Shown in pieces: positions 59,195-64,000 of a DNA stretch of 64,000 nt. The stretch comes from Halogeometricum rufum (GTDB lineage: Archaea; Halobacteriota; Halobacteria; Halobacteriales; Haloferacaceae). The number at the start of each line of letters is the position of its first letter. Positions within the stretch are counted from its first letter, which is position 1. The stretch covers positions 744,001-808,000 of the forward strand of contig NZ_FOYT01000001.1 in NCBI RefSeq assembly GCF_900112175.1, written 5' to 3'. The translations under genes and the position numbers were made by a program. The notes under the pieces are model-generated. The model had not been told where the DNA came from and did not search any database. It saw nothing but the letters and a program-made list of their open reading frames with translations.

Positions 59195-60363
59195 CGGGCG
59201 CGGACGGGGACCGCTCGGACGACGACCGGCCGCCGACGACGCTGTTCGAGTCCCTCCCCGACCCGGTTCTCGCCTGCGAGCGAACGAGCGACCCGGACGG
59301 CGACGGGCGCGTCGTCCGCGACGTCAATCCCGCCTTCGCGGCGGCGTTCGCCGTCGAGCGAGACGGCGTCGTCGGGACCCCGCTGGACGACGTGGCGTTG
59401 ACCGGGGTCTCCGACGCGGGAGGGGACGACGCGCGCGGACGCGAGGTGTCGGACCCCCCCACCGCCGGTTCGCTTCTCGGCCGCGCCCGCGACGGCGACG
59501 CGCCCGTGGTTCCGTACCGACGCGAGGCCGGGGACGAGGCGCGGCGGTTCCGCGTCCGGTCGGTCTCGGACGAGTCGGTGCCCGGGCGCGGCTACCTCGT
59601 GTTCGACGACGTCACCGCGCTGGAACGGCGACGAGCGGAGGTCGCCGCGGCGCTCGCGGACCTCGAACGCGTCGCGAGCGTCGCGAGCCACGACATCCGG
59701 AACCCGCTGGAGGTGGCGAACATCCGGCTCGAAGCGGCGCGAGAGACGGGCGAAGACGTCCACTTCGAGAAGGTCGCGGGCGCGCTGGACCGCGTCGACA
59801 CCCTCGTCCGGGACGTACTCGCGGTCGGTGGAGAGGGCGTCGACCCGACCGATGCCGTCGCTCTCGGCGCCGTCGCCGCCGCCGCGTGGGACACCGTCGA
59901 GACGGGCGACGCCGTCCTCGTCGTCGACGAGGAGTTGCCGACGGTCCGCGGCGACGCCGACCGCCTCCGACGACTGTTCGAGAACCTGTTTCGGAACTCC
60001 GTGGAACACGGTTCCACGAGCAGTCGGGCTTCGGCCGACGACACCGCCGAGCGCGCCGACGGCGCCGTCACCGTGACCGTCGCGCCCGACGCCGACGGCT
60101 TCGTCGTCGCGGACGACGGTCCCGGCGTCCCGGCGAACGCGCGCGAACGCGTCTTCGAGGCGGGGTACTCGACGGGGTCGGAGAACAGCGGGCTCGGACT
60201 CTCCATCGTCAGGCGAATCGCCCGCGGACACGGCTGGCGCGTCACCGTCGCGGACGACGGCGACGGTGGTGCCCGATTCCGGTTCACCGGCGTCGAACGC
60301 CTTGCGGGCGACGACGCGGACGAGTCGGGGGTCGGCGACCCGTCGGACGGCGCGGGCGAGTAG
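59191..60363 (+). CDS. Soluble PAS histidine kinase
   Basis: 390 residues, no membrane segment. A PAS-like domain (residues ~15-145), dimerisation helix with H167 in SVASHDIRNPLEV, the N box ENLFRNSVEHG, G1 DDGPGVPANARERVF and G2 GSENSGLGLSIV. A four-base overlap with the PAS-GAF-Bat gene indicates that the two work in one signalling module. No response regulator lies adjacent. Confidence 0.92.
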   Translation: MTGADGDRSDDDRPPTTLFESLPDPVLACERTSDPDGDGRVVRDVNPAFAAAFAVERDGVVGTPLDDVALTGVSDAGGDDARGREVSDPPTAGSLLGRARDGDAPVVPYRREAGDEARRFRVRSVSDESVPGRGYLVFDDVTALERRRAEVAAALADLERVASVASHDIRNPLEVANIRLEAARETGEDVHFEKVAGALDRVDTLVRDVLAVGGEGVDPTDAVALGAVAAAAWDTVETGDAVLVVDEELPTVRGDADRLRRLFENLFRNSVEHGSTSSRASADDTAERADGAVTVTVAPDADGFVVADDGPGVPANARERVFEAGYSTGSENSGLGLSIVRRIARGHGWRVTVADDGDGGARFRFTGVERLAGDDADESGVGDPSDGAGE

Positions 60364-60406
60364 TCCACGAGCGCCGTCGCGGCCGCGCGCGGTCCGCGGC
60401 GGTCGG

Positions 60407-61465
60407 TCACAGTCGTCGAACGCCGAGTCGTCGCAGGACCGCGCGAACGGCGCGGGCCAACGCGGGCGACGCGGTCGGAGCGAGGACGACCCCGGCGACG
60501 GCAGCCGAGGCGGCCGCAACGAACCAGCGCGAGGCGCGTGCGACGGTCCCGCCGGGCGCTTCGGTGAGTAGCACGGCGATCCACCACGCGCACTCCCGCC
60601 CGAGGACGAGCGCCCCGAACCAGCACAGTTCGACGAGCGGACCGACGGCCGCGGTGAGCGTCGCGATGCCCGGCGCGTAGCGGTCGGCGAGTCGGTCGAG
60701 CGTCTCGTCGACGAGACTCTTCAGGACGCGGTTTATCCGCCGGTGGTCCGCGTACTTCGCGCGACGGTCGTCGCCGACGCCGAGCTCGCAGAGCGCGAAG
60801 GCGAGGTCGAACGCGACGTGCGCGTTGACGCCGAGGGCGGCGTGCTGCAGCACGAGCGTCCCGTCGCGCTCGGCGGCCCGGAAGGCGACCCGCCACGCCG
60901 TGGGCAACGCCGCTTCCCGGCCGGTCTCGAAGGCGAGCGCGGCGCGGCGGTAGTGGTTCGCGAACTCGACGAGGTAGTCGGCGACCCACTCGGGGTCCTC
61001 GAACGCGCCGCGGCCGACGGCGGCGGCGACTTCCTCTGTGACGCGCGCGTAGACGGTGAGAAACACCGCCCGCCCGTCGCCGCGGTCCCGGAAGTACCGC
61101 TCCAGTCCGCGCAGCCGGATACGAGCGTCTTCGACCGTCTCGTACGGCTCCGCGAGGAGCGATAGCGCCCCGGGGTCGGCCTCGCGGGGCGGGCGAGTCG
61201 CGTCGACGGCCCGACGGCGTCGCTCCGTCCGGGGTCGCGGTCGCGCCGCTCTCCCGACCCCGTCGCCGCCGGGAACGGGTGCGCCGACGACGGCGAAGAG
61301 ACAGACCGCATCGGTGACCGACACCGCCGAGACCGACGCGAGACTGGCGACGCCGGCGAGAACGGCGAGCACGCCGGTGAGGCGCCGGCGCCCGGAGCGG
61401 TCGGCTCCGCTCTCGTTCGTCCGCGCGGTCCGCCTCCGGTCGGAGCGTCGTTCGATTCTGGACAT
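60407..61465 (-). CDS. DUF5995 family protein with extra membrane helices
   Basis: 352 residues. An N-terminal hydrophobic hairpin (LTGVLAVLAGVASLASVSAVS, then DAVCLFAVVGAPV) precedes a DUF5995 domain of ~230 residues (FANHYRRAALAFETGR; LVLQHAALGVNAHVAFDLAFA is its signature), and a C-terminal hydrophobic helix follows (FVAAASAAVAGVVLAPT). The domain's function is not known. Minus strand, convergent with the kinase gene. Confidence 0.8.
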   Translation of the reverse strand: MSRIERRSDRRRTARTNESGADRSGRRRLTGVLAVLAGVASLASVSAVSVTDAVCLFAVVGAPVPGGDGVGRAARPRPRTERRRRAVDATRPPREADPGALSLLAEPYETVEDARIRLRGLERYFRDRGDGRAVFLTVYARVTEEVAAAVGRGAFEDPEWVADYLVEFANHYRRAALAFETGREAALPTAWRVAFRAAERDGTLVLQHAALGVNAHVAFDLAFALCELGVGDDRRAKYADHRRINRVLKSLVDETLDRLADRYAPGIATLTAAVGPLVELCWFGALVLGRECAWWIAVLLTEAPGGTVARASRWFVAAASAAVAGVVLAPTASPALARAVRAVLRRLGVRRL

Positions 61466-61651
61466 GGCGTCGTGCTCCCGCGGCGCACCGGTCGATCGGC
61501 GCGCCACGTCAGACGAACGGCTCCGAACGGGATTGGATGGGAGTTCTCGATACTCCGAGGCGACCGAGCGCACAGACTCTAGATACGACGAGAGAACGTC
61601 GACCGGCGCGGAGAACGGGAGGCCGGTCCGAGAGCCAGGGTCGCCGCCCGG

Positions 61652-61987
61652 TCAGTTTCGCGCGGACGACGACTCGCTTTTGGCCGCTTCGAGGGCGTCG
61701 AGCACCGGTTCGACCTCGTCGAACCGCGGCCCCCGCGAGAGGGCGTCTCGCTCTCGGTCCCACTCGACGAGTCCGGCGGCTTCGAGCTTCGGGAAGTGGA
61801 CGTGTCGGAGTTCGAGTTCCAGCACGTCCGGTTCGTCACCGTCCGCCATGCTCGGCCTGACCGGCGGTGTCCGGTCGCCGGAGTCGGCGAGTGCCAGCAG
61901 AATTCGTCGCCTGTACTCGTGGTCGAGGACGCCCAGCAGTTCGTCCAACCGACCGTCTGCGTCGACGTTGTGGTCTGTCGATGACAT
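61652..61987 (-). CDS. DUF7344 winged-helix protein (second copy)
   Basis: 111 residues with the same layout as the gene at 41260: LDELLGVLDHEYRRRILLALA, then LELRHVHFPKLEAAGLVEWD and DRERDALSRG. Located divergent from a Bat-type HTH regulator, as at the other locus. Likely DNA-binding. Confidence 0.78.
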   Translation of the reverse strand: MSSTDHNVDADGRLDELLGVLDHEYRRRILLALADSGDRTPPVRPSMADGDEPDVLELELRHVHFPKLEAAGLVEWDRERDALSRGPRFDEVEPVLDALEAAKSESSSARN

Positions 61988-62129
61988 AGTAGCTCCCCTC
62001 ACACCGCGTCTCGTCCGGGCCCCGCCCGCGAACGAGGACGGCTCCGGGTCCCCTCCGCACGACGCGTGTGATGTGCACCCACGTATCGTTTGGACGCCCG
62101 ACAGATTACTCTGGAGCCGGTTTATTCCG

Positions 62130-62141
62130 GCATTTTAAATA
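62130..62141 (+). promoter_or_regulatory. Promoter of the Bat-type regulator at 62182
   Basis: CATTTTAAATAC is a strong TATA element in the divergent gap 61988-62181, 41-52 bases before the ATG, predicting a short leader. Confidence 0.5.
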
Positions 62142-62181
62142 CACCCGTCGCCTCCGGCGTCCTGACGAACGCTCGAAACCG

Positions 62182-62823
62182 ATGTTACTCGCCGAACTCA
62201 CGCTCCAACACCCGATTCTCCTGGAAACGCTCGGTCGGGTCCCCGACATCGAAGTCGTCTGGCAGGAGACGCACAGACACGAGGACAGACCGACGCAGAT
62301 GCTCTGTTGGATACTGGCCGACGACTTCGACGCGGTGGCGAGTGCGATGGCCGACGACCCGTCGGTGCGGGACTCCACCGTCGTCGCCGCCCTCGACGGC
62401 CGCCGCCTGTTCCGCGTCGATTTCACGGACCCCACCGCCACCGTCGACGTCGTCCCGCAGTTGGTCGCCGTCGGCGCCGTCGTCGACGAAGCCGTCGGGA
62501 CCGCCGCGGGATGGTGGCTCCGGATACAGTTCCCCGACCGAGACGCCGTCGAGTCCGTCTACGAGTTCTGCCGAGACCACGACATCCCCGTCACCGTCGA
62601 GCGACTGTACGAGCAGACCGACTGGGAGATGCAGCACGTGCCGGCGCTGACCGACTCGCAGCGGGAGCTACTGTGCGAGGCGCTCGCGTCGGGCTACCTC
62701 GAAATCCCGCGGCGGTGCTCGCTCGCGGAACTCGCCGCCGAACTCGGCATCTCCGAGAGCGCGGCGTCGGAGCGCTTCCGCCGCGGCGTGCGCGGACTCG
62801 TCGAACAGACGTTGGGCACGTAG
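62182..62823 (+). CDS. Bat-type helix-turn-helix regulator
   Basis: 213 residues. An N-terminal ~140-residue Bat-associated domain (LLAELTLQHPILLETL to VTVERLYEQT) and C-terminal HTH_10 (LTDSQRELLCEALASGYLEI; LAAELGISESAASERFRRG). Same class as the gene at 42266. Its divergent DUF7344 partner repeats the arrangement there. Confidence 0.85.
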   Translation: MLLAELTLQHPILLETLGRVPDIEVVWQETHRHEDRPTQMLCWILADDFDAVASAMADDPSVRDSTVVAALDGRRLFRVDFTDPTATVDVVPQLVAVGAVVDEAVGTAAGWWLRIQFPDRDAVESVYEFCRDHDIPVTVERLYEQTDWEMQHVPALTDSQRELLCEALASGYLEIPRRCSLAELAAELGISESAASERFRRGVRGLVEQTLGT

Positions 62824-62917
62824 CCGGTCCGCAGGAGTGGACCTCGCGTGCGTGACGCACTGTCGACCGCCGACGTGGGTCGCCGTCGCGCGGGTCACCG
62901 TCGACCGCCGACGTGGG

Positions 62918-63568
62918 TCACCCGCGCATGAGGTTCATCACCTCGTCGCTCACGGCCGGTTCGGTGGCGACGAGGTAGGAGCTGCCGGCCTCCAGTCGCG
63001 TGTCGGAGCCGGCGATGCGGTGTCCCTCGGCGTCGGAGACGACGATGGCCCCGCGGGGGAACGTGACTTCGGTCAGTGACTTGCCCGCGACGGGAGCGCC
63101 CTCGGCGACGCGGATTTCCACGACGTCGATGGTCCCGGTGACGTCTTCCAGCGACCGCACTTCCCGTTCGACGGCGTTCGCGGTCGCCCGCGCACTCGCG
63201 GCGGCCGTGAACACCACCTCGTCGACGAACGGAGCGTACTCGTCGCCCACGTCGACTTCGCTCCGCATCACCGTCTCCACGTCTGGCGCGAGGTGGGTCG
63301 CCGCCATGCAGATTGCGAGGTTGGTGCCCGTCTCGCCCGTCAACGCGGCGACGACGTCCGTCCGTTCGAGACCCGCCTGTTCGAGGATTGACGGGCGCGT
63401 CGCGTCTCCGCGGATGACCGTCGCGAAGTACTCGTCCGCTATCTCGTCGACCACGTCGCCGTCCTCCTCGACGACGACCACGTCCTGTCCTCGGTCGTCG
63501 AGCACTCTGGCGGTGTTTCGGCCGACGCGACCGCCGCCCGCCACGACCGTTCGCTGTGTTCCCGGCAT
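62918..63568 (-). CDS. trkA: TrkA-type RCK domain protein
   Basis: 216 residues: RCK_N with nucleotide-binding GGGRVGRN (residues 12-19) and the acidic end of beta 2 (VVEEDGD), then RCK_C (VVEIRVAEGAPVAGKSLTEV). Such proteins gate cation or amino-acid transporters in response to NAD(H) or ATP/ADP. It starts two bases after the stop of the APC permease gene, so it is probably that permease's regulatory subunit. Confidence 0.9.
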   Translation of the reverse strand: MPGTQRTVVAGGGRVGRNTARVLDDRGQDVVVVEEDGDVVDEIADEYFATVIRGDATRPSILEQAGLERTDVVAALTGETGTNLAICMAATHLAPDVETVMRSEVDVGDEYAPFVDEVVFTAAASARATANAVEREVRSLEDVTGTIDVVEIRVAEGAPVAGKSLTEVTFPRGAIVVSDAEGHRIAGSDTRLEAGSSYLVATEPAVSDEVMNLMRG

Positions 63569-63570
63569 AG

Positions 63571-64000
63571 CTAGTCGTCTTCCGCCTCTCCCTTATCAAC
63601 CCCCGTCCCGGCACCGACGCTCGACGGCGCGGTTCCGTCGCCGTCGGCGGTCGCTGCGCCGTCGGCAGACCCGTCGCCGGGGACGTCTCCGGTATCGGCC
63701 GTCTCCGCCGCCTCGACCGCCTCCGTCCGTCGGTAGCGCCGGCGAGCGTAGTACGCGACCACGCCGAGGACGATCCAGGCCGCGCTCAGACCGAGCGCCA
63801 GCGGGTCCGTCCGCGAGAGGTACTCGACCAGAACCGCGGTCAGGACGAGGTTCAGGACGATGCCGAGTATCGGAGGTATCGGGTAGTAGGGTATCTCGTA
63901 CGGGCGGTTCATGTTCGGCCGCTCCCGTCGGAGTTTGATGACCGCGCCGTTGACGACGACGAACGAGAGGAGGAAGAACAGACTCGACATGTTGCCGGCG
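63571..64000 (-). CDS. APC-family amino-acid permease, C-terminal part
   Basis: The frame enters from beyond the window and ends at 63571. Visible: part of a transmembrane helix (AGNMSSLFFLLSFVVVNGAV), RRERPNMNRPYEIPYYP (a typical APC cytoplasmic loop), two further helices (ILGIVLNLVLTAVLVEYL; LALGLSAAWIVLGVVAYYARR) and a ~60-residue acidic Asp/Gly/Ala tail. It imports amino acids or related solutes; substrate unknown. Followed directly by an RCK protein. Confidence 0.85.
   Translation of the reverse strand, partial: AGNMSSLFFLLSFVVVNGAVIKLRRERPNMNRPYEIPYYPIPPILGIVLNLVLTAVLVEYLSRTDPLALGLSAAWIVLGVVAYYARRRYRRTEAVEAAETADTGDVPGDGSADGAATADGDGTAPSSVGAGTGVDKGEAEDD

Overview
This window is a stretch of chromosome from a halophilic archaeon. 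Base composition is GC-rich with a strong G/C bias at third codon positions, and predicted proteins are acidic. Promoters are archaeal (TATA boxes about 25-30 bp before the start codon, mostly leaderless genes) and many exported proteins carry twin-arginine signals. The tRNA-Tyr has the archaeal C1:G72 pair, and the gene content (TrmB, Rio2, CobY, CbiZ, FtsZ2 with CdrS/CdrL, Bat-type regulators, PGF-CTERM proteins) is haloarchaeal. The ncsA-ftsZ2-cdrS neighbourhood resembles Haloferax and relatives, so a Haloferacales-type organism is inferred, not proven. No insertion sequence, CRISPR array, rRNA or replication origin was seen.

Layout. 0-4.6 kb: an intracellular GH13 glucanase (malA-like) with a TrmB sugar regulator, then Rio2 kinase. 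4.8-8.7 kb: two translationally coupled Tat lipoproteins, a secreted protein, a DUF4112 membrane protein and a small conserved protein. 8.75-16.7 kb: housekeeping genes (SDR, lipoate-protein ligase, redoxin, endonuclease IV, surface-anchored endonuclease/phosphatase, methyltransferase, Zn-ribbon protein, tRNA thiolase NcsA). 16.75-19 kb: cell-division locus cdrL / cdrS-ftsZ2, whose control region holds six copies of a GTAAGAC motif. 19.1-22 kb: tRNA-Tyr followed by a broken copy of its own 3' half, a molybdate-type TOBE protein, a second redoxin, and an M24-fold enzyme that has lost three metal ligands.

22.2-35.4 kb: a DNA glycosylase, then the late and salvage part of cobalamin synthesis: HAD phosphatase - cbiB - cobS - cobY - cobT - cobD - cbiZ (all overlapping), cbiA, then cobA - cbiP, and a divergent NuoF-like flavoprotein homologue facing them. 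Together these make cobyrinate diamide, amidate it, adenosylate cobalt, attach aminopropanol phosphate, activate with GTP and join the lower ligand. The HAD protein is the best candidate for the final phosphatase and the NuoF-like protein a candidate corrinoid reductase.

35.5-43 kb: a MinD-family ATPase with a coupled partner, a winged-helix/membrane-protein pair, a cysteine-rich redox or metal cluster (two GCxxC membrane proteins, a MerF-like protein, a Tat-exported DsbA-like thioredoxin), and small regulators (DUF7344, receiver-only, Bat-type HTH). 43-50.2 kb: one operon for a type IV pilus-like machine: PilB ATPase, PilC membrane protein and five pilin-like proteins joined by 4- to 8-base overlaps. 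50.6-57.2 kb: exported proteins (subtilase, a Tat protein, a PGF-CTERM surface protein, a small repeat-bearing exported protein) around a HalX response regulator and a membrane histidine kinase. 57.3-62.8 kb: a PAS-GAF-Bat activator coupled to a histidine kinase, a DUF5995 protein and a second DUF7344/Bat-HTH pair. 62.9-64 kb: a TrkA-type RCK protein behind the truncated end of an APC amino-acid permease.
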